Below are positions 27,468 through 36,760 of a stretch of DNA of 64,000 nucleotides, piece by piece. The position numbers were made by a program, and so were the translations under genes. The stretch covers positions 9,558,501 through 9,622,500 of the forward strand of contig OZ059900.1 in NCBI GenBank assembly GCA_964057225.1, read 5' to 3'. The notes below the pieces were generated by a model. That model saw nothing but the letters and a program-made list of their open reading frames with translations. It did no database searches and was not told the origin of the DNA. This DNA comes from Auanema rhodensis (taxonomy: Eukaryota > Nematoda > Chromadorea > Rhabditida > Rhabditidae). Numbering within the stretch: the first letter of the stretch is position 1; the number at the start of each line of letters is the position of its first letter.

Positions 27468-27953
27468 TTCACATTTGCCACTTTCGACATCTTTTTCAAA
27501 ATAGTTGTTTTTCTTTTATATATGGTGTGCATGGGAGAAACGTGTCTGTGATTTTTTTCGTAATTTCATTATGAATCAGTTATCAATACAGATATTGTTT
27601 GTTGTCTTCTTTTGATATGTTCAACTTTTCACTCTTGTTTTCTTATATATGGAAAATTGCTGGAATAATTCTATTTCAATACCTTGTCTTTAATGACGGA
27701 ATGCGGAACTCATTGAATCATCTTATATTGTATAAGAATGGAACAGCTTGTTACTGAATTGTGTAAGATGAGTGTTAACATGTGTTTGTATGTCAAGTTG
27801 CTCTAGCTGTTTTCTCAAATATGAGTAGTGGAAGTTCGACTTCTTAATAGTTTAAGCATATATAGTTGTTGTTGTTTTTTCAAATCAATATATTCAATCT
27901 GAAAATTAAATTAGTAAAGGCACTTATCAGTTCAATAATTTATTCAAAATTCT
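27468..27953. other. Intergenic region with promoter of the giant gene
   Basis: AT-rich DNA holding the TATA box for the leftward giant gene and, at 27939-27944, an AATAAA (minus strand) ten bases beyond the stop of the next gene. No other coding signal was seen. Confidence 0.6.
27513..27522 (-). promoter_or_regulatory. TATA box of the giant repeat gene
   Basis: On the minus strand this reads TATATAAAAG, about 46 bp before the ATG at 27467. The leader would therefore be only about 15-20 nt. The same spacing is seen in front of the neighbouring secreted-protein genes. Confidence 0.6.
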
Positions 27954-28914
27954 TCAGTTATATTTAACAATGCACTCCATGTGGCTATCAAGAGTGATAT
28001 ATCTGCCACGATGATTTCTTCCTTGCCAATCTTTTTCAGGGAAAGTGCTATAAAATATAATTGTTGATATGAATATTGTGATTTGTGGGACTACCTGTGA
28101 TAATCACAACGAGCTCTATAGGTTAATTCTAAGTCTGAAGTATATCTTTCAGTAGTTGTCGTTATATCGATAGCTTGAATCATTTGAAGGTTATCGATTG
28201 CTACTTCTGGTTGGACAGTAGTTGTATCGGACTCTGCTGCACTGGCTGCTTGAATAGTGTCAGGGAACGTTACCTTGCCAGCAGCAACACTAGCCGTTTG
28301 CATTTGCCCAGTTTGCTTGAATGTTTCGGATACCTCAGCTCCGCTTCCTTCTTCCAAATCATCAGCTACTTCTGTTGGCACTTCAGTTGATGTGGTAGTT
28401 TCAACAAATTCTTCTACAGCCAACATATTTTGTGTTTCCTCATTTTCTGCAGCTTGACGACGATGTCTTGAGTGACTGTGTCTATTGACAATTTTCAAGA
28501 CGTTGCCATTGGAGTCAACCAATTTCAGAGATTCACAGTTGTGGCCGCATGAACATTTAATTGTCATTAAATCTCTTGAGCTTCTGCTTCTGTGAATGAA
28601 AACGTTTTATGCAGTTAATACTATGAGCTGATACCGGTAGTTAGAAAATTGCACACAGTTCTTCTCGTGTTCAGAATCAGGACATGTATCTACAAGCTTT
28701 GGACACTTCTCATCTGAAAGTAACAAAACTCAAATTTTCAATAACGTTAAAGCATCATACTTCTATAGTCGGAATAGTAATGGTAGGGGTACGAATGTGG
28801 GACATAGGAAGGAGAAATATGATTCAAAGAGTATGATGTTGGGGAATTGGATGGTGCATAACCATAGCCGCTAACAATTGTTGCTACAGCAAGAAAATTG
28901 ACAATTTTCAGCAT
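27954..28914 (-). CDS. Secreted C6-like Cys-domain protein with Tyr/Pro/His-rich N-terminus and long Thr/Glu insert
   Basis: Four exons: 28914-28761, 28713-28635, 28589-28095 and 28047-27954, with 45-47 bp introns; 273 residues. The signal peptide is MLKIVNFLAVATIVSG. A Tyr/Ser/Pro/His-rich stretch (about 18-50) follows, then a Cys domain whose spacing (KCPKLVDTC, NCVQF, IKCSCGHNC, RARC, ECIV) matches the paralogues at 29.5, 34.0 and 36.8 kb. Inside that domain, after the KCSC motif, lies an insert of about 130 residues rich in Thr, Glu and Ala, preceded by RHRR, a furin-like basic site. The last two Cys lie beyond the insert in exons 3 and 4, so the fold would be interrupted. AATAAA lies 10 bases after the stop and a TATA box is upstream. 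It resembles the nematode C6 domain by spacing only; its function is unknown. Confidence 0.75.
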
Positions 28915-28948
28915 TATAATATAAGATAAACAATGGAAAGAAGCAAAT

Positions 28949-28957
28949 CTTATATAT
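28949..28957 (-). promoter_or_regulatory. TATA box of the 28.9-kb gene
   Basis: On the minus strand the motif reads TATATAAG, about 35-40 bp before the ATG at 28914. The short leader matches its neighbours. Confidence 0.5.
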
Positions 28958-29447
28958 ACTATCATTTTATTTACGTTCATGACGACATTGGCATTTACGA
29001 CGAATTTCGACTTTAAAATGAATCAGAATAATAACAAAACATAATTTAGGCAATTGCCATTTGACATTCACATATGTGAAGAATTGGTTATGTAGTTTAA
29101 ATGATAATTTGACAATAAATAAACTATAAAGTATTATCATAATAAGAAGAAAAGTACAAATTATCGCATAAGACTGATAACTTTCATCAGTTTTATCTCC
29201 ATGCTTTTTTTTATTTCATTTTTCGATTAAAATATCGAAATGTTTTGAAAATGTTAAGAAAACATTTTCGTCAACGATCGAAAATGTTTAATTTTCGTTA
29301 TGATATTCATTCAACGTTGCATTAAAAATATTAATATATTAGTGCGTCATCTATCGGTGAAACAGACGTCAGAAAAAGCCTATACAAGTTTGAAAATGAT
29401 ATTGTGACACATGGAGCTTTTATTAATATTTCCCTATGGGTACACCG

Positions 29448-29455
29448 TATATAAA
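29448..29455 (+). promoter_or_regulatory. TATA box of the 29.5-kb gene
   Basis: TATATAAA in the context CGTATATAAAG, 45 bp before the ATG at 29493. The same element and spacing precede the paralogue at 36761. Confidence 0.65.
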
Positions 29456-29492
29456 GAAAGCAAAGTCTGTTTTGGACAACACATTCTTAACA

Positions 29493-30152
29493 ATGTTCAA
29501 GGTTCTCATTCTTGGTGCCATCACTGGCCTCGCTATCGCCGGATACGGAGTTCCAGCCGCTGACACCGCTTCTGCTCCAGGATACGGAGTTGCTGCAAAT
29601 CCACCAGCAACCGGATATGTTCCAGCTAACCCAGTTCCAGTTTACTACCAACCACAAATTCTTCCAGTTCTTCCAGCTCGCCACGATCTTGTAATAATAT
29701 TTTTAAGTAGTATCATGTTTACGTATCATTTCCAGCTCTTCCCACGTCGCCACCATCACCATCACTCTAGCTCTAGCTCTGAAGAACACAGACATAGATC
29801 TTGCCGCAAACCAACCATCACTTGCAAAAATAGTAATTGCAAAAATTTGGAAGCCAACCGGTACAATGTTTCTTCAAATCAGCAACACAATTTTGAAAAT
29901 TTTACAGCAACGGAAATGATGAAGTTACCTTCAAATGCGAATGCCAATATTCAAGCTGTAATGGACTAATTCTTGTTAGTGGAGACAACCAATACCTCGG
30001 TTCCACCACTTATAATTCTATCACCTACACAGCTACCTGTGGAAGACACGGGTAATCATAATCATTCCAAGTTTCATAAAATAAATTGAAATTTCAGAAA
30101 ATGGCGCAAGGACGGAAAATCTTTCAAGAATGTCCAGTGCATCGTTTTGTAA
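29493..30152 (+). CDS. Secreted C6-like Cys-domain protein with PAY-rich and His-rich segments (copy 1, chimeric)
   Basis: Four exons: 29493-29690, 29736-29860, 29908-30051 and 30098-30152; 173 residues. Signal peptide MFKVLILGAITGLAIAG, then a Gly/Ala/Pro/Tyr-rich linker, an RRHHHHH tract followed by Ser/Glu (about residues 69-82), and a Cys domain with eight Cys (CRKPTITC, NSNC, KCECQYSSC, ATCGRHGKW, VQC). The C-terminal GRHGKWRKDGKSF pattern resembles nematode C6 domains; this rests on pattern only. The splice model is supported by the paralogue at 36761, whose protein aligns along its whole length only after splicing. Intron 1 is 45 bp with no in-frame stop. The 5' half and promoter resemble the 36.8-kb gene, whereas everything from about 29641 on is nearly identical to the 34.0-kb copy. 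AATAAA is at 30193. Confidence 0.78.
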
Positions 30153-30551
30153 GAAACTAGCATTTGTTTTTGTATTTTCTGAGCATAATAAGAATAAACA
30201 TTTTTATAGTATTCAAGTATTTTAATGAGTGAAAAGTTGTTACAAATTAAACAAAATATGAGAATAGGAAATAAAATTTCTAAATAACTATATGAATTAC
30301 CGATATATGGAAACTTACTTCAACTTTAACTGGAAACAAAACATATAGGAATGTTCTATGAGTATAAACCAACAACTAGCATATATTTCAAGAAAATTAT
30401 AAAGATTGATCGTTTCGATAGACATACCGCGGTTTTAGTATATCATCAGAACAACAACAAAAAACAAGGTTTTGAATTCAAAACTATATTTATTAATGAG
30501 TTATTTTAGATTTATCATTACAAAAAGCATTAATAATGTTCAAAATATTTT
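30153..30551. other. Intergenic, end of duplicated block
   Basis: Near identity with the 34-kb copy continues to about 30397 (34935 in the other copy) and then stops abruptly. AATAAA signals face each other at 30193 (+) and 30489-30494 (-), as expected between convergent genes. Confidence 0.6.
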
Positions 30552-31386
30552 TCAAAAAAATATGGTAATGAATGTGATGTAAAGTAATTGAGAACACCAT
30601 GTTTTTTTCAGAGGATGCTGAATATTGTCAAAAACATGTATGAGTTCATGAATTAACACATGTAAGAAATCAGGGAACTTATGAACAATGAAGGAGCAAG
30701 AATAATTCTTCCTAGTCTCAAAAAAAGCAGAGCTATACATAGTAATGGAAGCAGAATTGTCAAGAAAAATTGTGTTGGCTAAAGTAGTAGGAGACACATT
30801 CCCTTGAGAAGCGAACCGTAATTTGACTGTGCCATTAAAAGTAAAAATAGTGTCGTTGAAAAAATACGAGTCCAGAAGCTTTGCTAATGTTCTTAAGTTC
30901 TGCCAATCAGAAATTGATTCTGGCATAAAACTCTCAAGTTCATTCATGAAACTGTCCAATTTTCTCAATGGTGAAGGATAGGGATAATTTTGAAAATTGG
31001 ACACATCAAACTTTTCTACACTGGTCTGAAATCCAAAATAAAAAAGAGTTTAACTATATAACTTAACTTCTTTCATATATTGATCACGTCTGATTTTAGT
31101 TTTTTTCGTAACTTGGAATGGTTTTTTGATTACTTCGAAATATTCAATTCTGTTGAGAATTTTATTTTGAATTTTCAAAAAAAGATCATCTAGAATGATT
31201 CATAAGAATATGGTATAATGAGAAATGTGAAAAAAATAGTTCAATACAAAAAAAAAACAAAAAAAAAACATTTATCTTACTTTTTCTATAAATACAGCCG
31301 GTTACTTGCGTTGAAAGTAAAAAAATGATTTTAATGCACCAACGTGAACTTTTCACGTAAAACGCGCAAACACCAGTCAGACCCAT
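30552..31386 (-). CDS. HExxH-motif putative zinc metallopeptidase-like protein
   Basis: Three exons: 31386-31281, 31189-31068 and 31025-30552, with phases that match; 233 residues. An N-terminal hydrophobic stretch (KIIFLLSTQVTG) suggests a signal peptide or anchor. Near residue 205 is VLIHELIHVFDN, an HExxH zinc-binding motif preceded by aliphatic residues, as in M76/ATP23 (HELIHAFD) and SprT-type peptidases. The rest does not look like either family: the Cys and Arg residues that follow the motif in ATP23 are absent, and the protein ends about 24 residues after it in a hydrophobic tail. A third metal ligand is not obvious, so activity is uncertain. The second donor (GTTAAG) is weak. The gene is convergent with the 29.5-kb gene. 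It could be a diverged or truncated peptidase. Confidence 0.5.
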
Positions 31387-31709
31387 TTTGTTAACTTACA
31401 TACAACTAATTAATTAGCTGCCATAGAAAATAAATAAAATATAATTTTCTCAATAGATTTTTCCGCTTTTTTTAATTTTAACAATTTTAGACAACTTCCT
31501 CATTTTTTAATGTTATCATAATTTAGTATAAAGCGCTCAATCCCAGATCGGTGTAGAGTATCAGGCAATCCCAATTCCGTGTAGATCATCAGGATACTAC
31601 TCTCGGCATATAAGATACCTTTTCTTTCACTAAGAACCAATAAAACAAACAAAATAAAGTATATAAAATTTATTTACAAACATTTTACAAATACATAAAT
31701 TTACCAAAA
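31387..31709. other. Short intergenic stretch with a 28-bp duplicated unit
   Basis: Positions 31538-31565 and 31566-31593 are two diverged tandem copies of a 28-bp sequence starting CAATCCC and ending ATCAGG. Otherwise this is AT-rich DNA upstream of the HExxH gene. No tRNA or other RNA gene was seen. Confidence 0.5.
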
Positions 31710-31980
31710 CTATATATTATCATAGTTCAGAGAAATCTTTGAATCGATTCCCTGAATGGCTTTGCGAATAGCCGTGACATTATTTTTCTTCTTTTCGGCT
31801 GCTTTCTTCTTTTTCTGGCGGTTGAGTTGGCACTCTTTATAAATAAAAAAAAATATATATATAAGAGTCACTCTTTATAAATATAAACTTTTAACTTACA
31901 TACCACATTTCTATTATTTTTTTCAGATATGCGTAACGATTAGCAAACCAAAGTAGATTCTTTTGAACATAGTTCTGAAC
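31710..31980 (-). pseudogene. 3'-terminal gene remnant (two exons)
   Basis: Two exon-like segments on the minus strand, about 31980-31900 and 31832-31710, join in frame. The first reads NYVQKNLLWFANRYAYLKK, the second is Lys-rich (NRQKKKKAAEKKKNN) and ends in TAG at 31710. The donor TAT then GTAAGT is good, the acceptor AAAGAG is weak. Upstream the frame runs into a 119-bp imperfect palindrome and no 5' exons are found. I read it as the tail of a truncated gene; it may instead be chance coding. Confidence 0.3.
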
Positions 31981-32078
31981 TGTATGAATATCAATTTGCT
32001 TATAACTAGTGGCCAATAGTTGTAAGCAAATTAATATACATACAGTACAGAACTATGTTCACCAGAATCTACTTTTCA
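31960..32078. repeat. 119-bp imperfect palindrome
   Basis: The segment around 31960-32000 is repeated inverted at about 32020-32078. Shared blocks are CAGAACTATGTTCA, AGAATCTAC and, nearer the centre, AATTTGCTTATAACT. It lies exactly between the leftward remnant and the rightward SET-like gene, whose first acceptor lies in the right arm. This looks like a rearrangement junction. Confidence 0.7.
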
Positions 32079-32088
32079 GACCATTGAT

Positions 32089-33365
32089 ATGCCAAACAAT
32101 TTGCGAACCAAAATAAGATCGGGTGAAGCAAGACCAATGAGTTTGCAAGACTTGAAAAAAGGTAATTATACCACTAATCGATTAAAATAAACTGAACAAA
32201 TCAGGTGCTTTTGCAAAATCAGACATATTATCTGGCACAGTTATAACAGCCTATTACGGCTCATTTTCGGACACATCAACCTGGTAAGAGTTATCATTGC
32301 ATAAAGTTTTACTTCTATATTGTTTCAGTGTGAATATGAATTGTTGCTTTGTGGACAGCCTATTAGGTGATTCTTACAAAATAGTTTTGAATAAGAACCA
32401 GTTTTTATACGGACATGTTGCACTCGAGTTAAAAACTAAACAAAACGGTTTTTTTTGCTGGTGCTTACCTGAATCACAGTAAGATTCATTACAACTGTAA
32501 AGTGAGCAGATCCGAATTTGAACATATTACCGGCAATGGTATATTAATTATCAGTTTATAAAAGTATACTTTTACTTCAGATTTCATTCAAAAACCGCTA
32601 TTCATTAAAGCCATCCGAGACATCAAAAATGACGATAAATCATTTTGGAGTGACGGTGATGGTCTGCCAACATCCATTAATTTGGAGTACATCTCGTACT
32701 ACAATGTGTGTCCATGTGAGCGATTTAAAGGTCGGAAACCATAAACAATGATATTCATAAATGAATATTCAGGCCGATGCTCTTGTAGTGAGTGCCAAAC
32801 TCACCTTATTCATGGAAGAGATAGTATGGAAACAGCCCTTTTTTTATATAAGAACTACTCAGTCAAGGTTGGAGAATAATTTAAAGTTTAACTTATTGAT
32901 TAATAGGCAAGTAGCTACGGCTTACAAGCCTTACGATTGCTGATAGAACACCAAAATGAAACAATTGTCAAAGTAAATGAGAAGGCAGGCTCGAAAACAT
33001 CGAAATAACTTTGAAATTGTTCATTTTAGAATGTTGAAACTTTGGCTACCTTCTGGAACAGTAATACCCATGACGATTTTGATTTTTATAAGCCCTTCGT
33101 AGGAAAGATCAGAGGGCAAGCAACTGACGAAATTCTCCGCTCATTGGAGACATGTTTGAGAGCCTACAGAGAAAACCCAAATGTGTGTTCGATATATATA
33201 AGATAGTCATGATATAATTTATAGAAGTTATGGGAAATCATTAGTCCATGGCTGAACAACTGCATTCTTGTAGTTCAAGATTGGGATAGGAGCTATGAAT
33301 GCTATATCACCAGGAACATTGGAAATTGTCCTCTCCAATGTCTTCAAATAGATATACATATATAA
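32089..33365 (+). pseudogene. SET-domain-like gene with one homopolymer frame lesion
   Basis: Eight exons by splice sites: 32089-32161, 32205-32283, 32329-32538, 32581-32730, 32773-32867, 32907-32972, 33030-33182 and 33225-33365. The fragment LKKGAFAKSDILSGTVI resembles the start of a SET methyltransferase domain, YLNHSKIHYN its Asn-His-Ser motif, and IKAIRDIKNDD, followed by CPCERFKGRCSCSEC, the end and post-SET zinc cluster. Exon 3 carries one base too many for the phases of its neighbours; the likely site is the run of eight T at 32449-32456, after which translation would stop at 32480. NHSC is NHSK and the catalytic Tyr motif is not clear. All splice sites and an AATAAA at 33405 survive. 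It is therefore a recent pseudogene or a gene with a sequencing error. Chromatin or protein methylation is only a family-level guess. Confidence 0.5.
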
Positions 33366-33851
33366 TGGTGATGTTTATCTTCTCTGTAAGAAGTAAAGCT
33401 GTTGAATAAATCATTGTTGATGTAACAAATCTGTTCTTGTATATGATAAGGCGAAGGATGACTATTATATAGAGTAGGGCGTCAATGACAAGGTGTAGGA
33501 AAATCGATACACCATATCCAAAGTGCTATCTGGAGATGTAACTTATGAATGACTTTTTAATTCTGTCGATGTAACTAATACGTTACAAAATAATAAAATT
33601 CCTCATCAACATAAACATTCAAAAAACAAAATTTGATCCTCTGTGTTAGAAGCGTTTATGAAGCGAGAGCTTCGTTTATTCAGTATTCACCCAATTGACT
33701 TGAAACATGGTGAAAAGAAAAAAGTGATATCACATTAATTCAAAATTAACGTATTAGTCACTAATTGATTTGATTGATTCAGTTAGCGCTGTATGCTCAA
33801 GTTAGAGATTAAGCCATACATGTATAAAGTTCATCATTTTGAGAAACTGCG
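33366..33851. other. Intergenic, left flank of inverted duplication
   Basis: AT-rich DNA with the AATAAA of the SET-like gene at 33405-33410 and no convincing coding signal. It ends where the inverted repeat begins. Confidence 0.6.
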
Positions 33852-33950
33852 TCGATGAGTATCAAAATATGAAATAGATTTGAATCGTTCAATGATCCCC
33901 ATGAGTAAGTTGTGACGCAATTTTATTAAATTATTCACTGAAATCATTTG

Positions 33951-33958
33951 TATAAAAG
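33951..33958 (+). promoter_or_regulatory. TATA box of the 34.0-kb gene
   Basis: TATAAAAG, 46 bp before the ATG at 33997. The sequence upstream differs from the promoter shared by the 29.5- and 36.8-kb genes. Confidence 0.6.
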
Positions 33959-33996
33959 CCGCACGTCTCGAGGAAGGAATCACATCGCCCTCAACA

Positions 33997-34689
33997 ATGT
34001 TCAAAGTTCTCATTCTTGGTGCCATCGCTGGCCTCGCTATTGCTGAATATGGAGTTCCAGCTGCTGATCCAGCTCCAGCTTATGAACCAGCTGCTGATAC
34101 CGTTTCTGCTCCCGCATATGGAGTTGCTTCTGATCCAGTACCAACCTCCGGATATGCTGCAGTTCAACCAGCCACAGTTTACTACCAACCACAAATTCTT
34201 CCAGTTCTGCCAGCTCGCCACGATCTTGTAATAATATTTTTAAGTAGTATCATGTTTACGTATCATTTCCAGCTCTTCCCACGTCGCCACCATCACCATC
34301 ACTCTAGCTCTAGCTCTGAAGAGCACAGACATAGATCTTGCCGCAAACCAACCATCACTTGCAAAAATAGTAATTGCAAAAATTTGGAAGCCAACCGGTA
34401 CAATGTTTCTTCAAATCAGCAACACAATTTTGAAAATTTTACAGCAACGGAAATGATGAAGTTACCTTCAAATGCGAATGCCAATATTCAAGCTGTAATG
34501 GACTAATTCTTGTTAGTGGAGACAACCAATACCTCGGTTCCACCACTTATAATTCTATCACCTACACAGCTACCTGTGGAAGACACGGGTAATCATCATC
34601 ATTCCAAGTTTCATAAAATAAATTGAAATTTCAGAAAATGGCGCAAGGACGGAAAATCTTTCAAGAATGTCCAGTGCATCGTTTTGTAA
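33997..34689 (+). CDS. Secreted C6-like Cys-domain protein (copy 2, in left arm)
   Basis: Four exons: 33997-34227, 34273-34397, 34445-34588 and 34635-34689; 184 residues. Signal peptide MFKVLILGAIAGLAIAEYG, a PAPAYEPAAD-type Pro/Ala/Tyr linker, RRHHHHH, and the same eight-Cys domain as copy 1. Intron 1 (45 bp) has no stop in frame, so an unspliced message would encode 15 extra residues and then end early inside intron 2. The linker is longer than in copy 1 and ends in GYAAVQPATVYYQPQ. The gene is duplicated inverted at 39105-39797 with only one or two visible base changes in coding sequence. Confidence 0.78.
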
Positions 34690-36290
34690 GAAACTAGCAT
34701 TTTTTTTTGTATTTTCTGAGCATAATAAGAATAAACATTTTTATAGTATTCAAGTATTTTAATGAGTGAAAAGTTGTTACAAATTAAACAAAATATGAGA
34801 ATAGGAAATGAAATTTCTAAATAACTATATGAATTACCGATATATGGAAACTTACTTCAACTTTAACTGGAAACAAAACATATAGGAATGTTCTATGAGT
34901 ATAAACCAACAACTAACATATATTTCAAGAAAAAGATATAAAGAGAAATATAGTTTTCACATGATATTTAGAGAATATTTGTCTTTTTCTTTCAATTTTT
35001 TATCTTTTTATAACTATAATTATTTTTTATTTTTAAATACAAAGTATGAATATTTTTATGAAATTTGAAAAAAAAAGTTTGTTTGCAATGAGAAAGGAAT
35101 AATTCAAATGAAAATTTACAAATAAAGTTGTTTATTGATTGAAGAACAAAGTGTGATCATACTATATTCATTGGAAAAATACAAAATTATTTCGAACAAA
35201 TCTCAGATATATAATAGAATTGGGTTTATTGTCTGTTTTTTATTTATACTTTGATCACTGTTTTTCGATTCTTCGATTAAAATATCGAATACATTATTTT
35301 CATTTTCAAAAGGCGATATAGTATTTATACTAAGTTTAATATAAGTTCTACCTGCTTAACTCAATTTACTATAAGGTATTAAAAATTAATTTTGGAAGAA
35401 AATAGAGAATATAGTGAAAAGTCAAAATCAAAAGATTATCGAAAGATACATAAAAAGTTATATGAAGCGCTAAATTCGAATATTATCTTTGCTGGAAACA
35501 TTAGTTTACTATTTTTTATCTGATCAGGCTAATCAGTTAATTATAAACACATTTTTGTGTTTTTCCAACATGAAATGCAACTCTCACAAAAAATAATACT
35601 ACTGTAATACTAGAGTAGAGCATTTAATAACTTAATTTGATACATATTAGTATTTTTGTTTTGCCTGGTGGTACACATTTGAAAACTACTTTTCAGGTTT
35701 GCCTATTTCATTTCTTTTTAGTACAGCTCAATGATATACATCTGTACATACTTAGTTCAAGGGGAGCAAGTTGCTACCAATCCTAGTAATCATGATCCGG
35801 CCCTGAACTGAAAGTTAAGTTTAGCTCGCAGGGCACGGATACAAGATACGGATGTTATCTAATCAATAGATAATAATATAAATATTTATAAAAGTAAAAA
35901 TCACAAATCAAACATTTATATTGCAAAATTGAAACAACAGAATAGCGTAGATCAATTATCTTATCCTGATATATACGACTTTGTTTATACTAGGAGAACT
36001 GTTAAAAAATTTGGTTTCTTGCTTTATTGGTAGAATAAATAAACTTTATTTGAATTCAAAATTACTTCTATTTTTTTCGACTGTATCATTGTTCTCGAAT
36101 ATATTTGATAAAAAATCAACACATTTACGATAACATGTTACAGAAGAGATTTGTTCTAGAATAAGTTGAAGTTGGAAATTGAAAATCAATAATCAATAGC
36201 GTTAAATAGTTTATTTCAGATTAAATTTTTATTGGGTTTATTGTCTGTTTTTCATTTATACTTTGATGCTTCGAATACAATAATCAGAAA

Positions 36291-36365
36291 ACTCTCACCT
36301 ACACCGCTACCTGCGGAAGACATGGCTAATCATCATCATTCCAATTTTCACAAAAATTAATTGAA
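36291..36365 (+). pseudogene. Relic of exon 3 and its donor from the Cys-domain family
   Basis: AACTCTCACCTACACCGCTA and the following CTGCGGAAGACATGG match the end of exon 3 of the neighbouring genes (Thr-Tyr-Thr-Ala-Thr-Cys-Gly-Arg-His). The ATCATCATCATTCCA of the following intron also matches. The donor GT is now CT. No other exon of this copy is recognisable. Confidence 0.7.
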
Positions 36366-36712
36366 ATTTCTTTCTTTGAAATTTTTTAATTAGAATTTTG
36401 AAAAAATACAAAATTATTTCGAACAAATCTCAGATATATAATAGAATTGGGTTTATTGTCTGTTTTTTATTTATACTTTGATCACTTTTTTCGATTCTTC
36501 GATTAAAATATCGAAATGTTTGGAAAATTTTAAGAAAACATTTTCTTCAACGATCGAAAATGTTTAATTTTTGTTATGATATTCATTCAACGTTGCATTA
36601 AAAATATTAATATATTACTGCGTCATCTATCGGAGAAACAGATGTCAGAGAAGCCGATAGATACAAGTTTGAATATCATGACACATGGAGCTTTCTCCCA
36701 TTGGGTACAGCG

Positions 36713-36720
36713 TATATAAA
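36713..36720 (+). promoter_or_regulatory. TATA box of the 36.8-kb gene
   Basis: TATATAAA in the context CGTATATAAAG, 48 bp before the ATG at 36761. It lies in a promoter block shared with the 29.5-kb gene. Confidence 0.65.
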
Positions 36721-36760
36721 GCAAGTAAAATCTTCTTAGGACACCACATCGTTTTCAACA

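Larger units (their letters stand above)
28915..29492. promoter_or_regulatory. Divergent promoter region, partly duplicated at 36.5 kb
   Basis: A 578-bp interval drives two secreted-protein genes in opposite directions. From about 29210 to 29480 it is closely similar to 36485-36755, upstream of the third paralogue. The shared blocks include TTCGATTAAAATATCGAA (arms TCGAT/ATCGA), a GCGTCATCTATCGG block and the TATA region, so they are candidate regulatory sites. Confidence 0.55.
33852..36231 (+). repeat. Left arm of 2.4-kb inverted duplication
   Basis: This 2.38-kb segment reappears in inverted orientation at 37552-39942. By eye the arms differ only by scattered substitutions and a few small length changes (roughly 98-99% identity, not computed). 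It contains one complete secreted-protein gene (33997-34689), about 1.2 kb of noncoding DNA, and a copy of the promoter-type TTCGATTAAAATATCGAA element near 35272. Confidence 0.95.

Noticed and set aside
29436-29969. Unspliced frames through intron 1 ending in MMKLPSNANANIQAVMD, also at 33997-34506 and 39288-39797
   Set aside because: They read into intron 2. The spliced model restores the eight-Cys domain and matches the diverged paralogue at 36761 along its whole length.
35760-35860. GC-richer island within the palindrome arm, considered as a tRNA or other RNA gene
   Set aside because: No cloverleaf, B-box-like GGTTCGA or terminator pattern could be traced.
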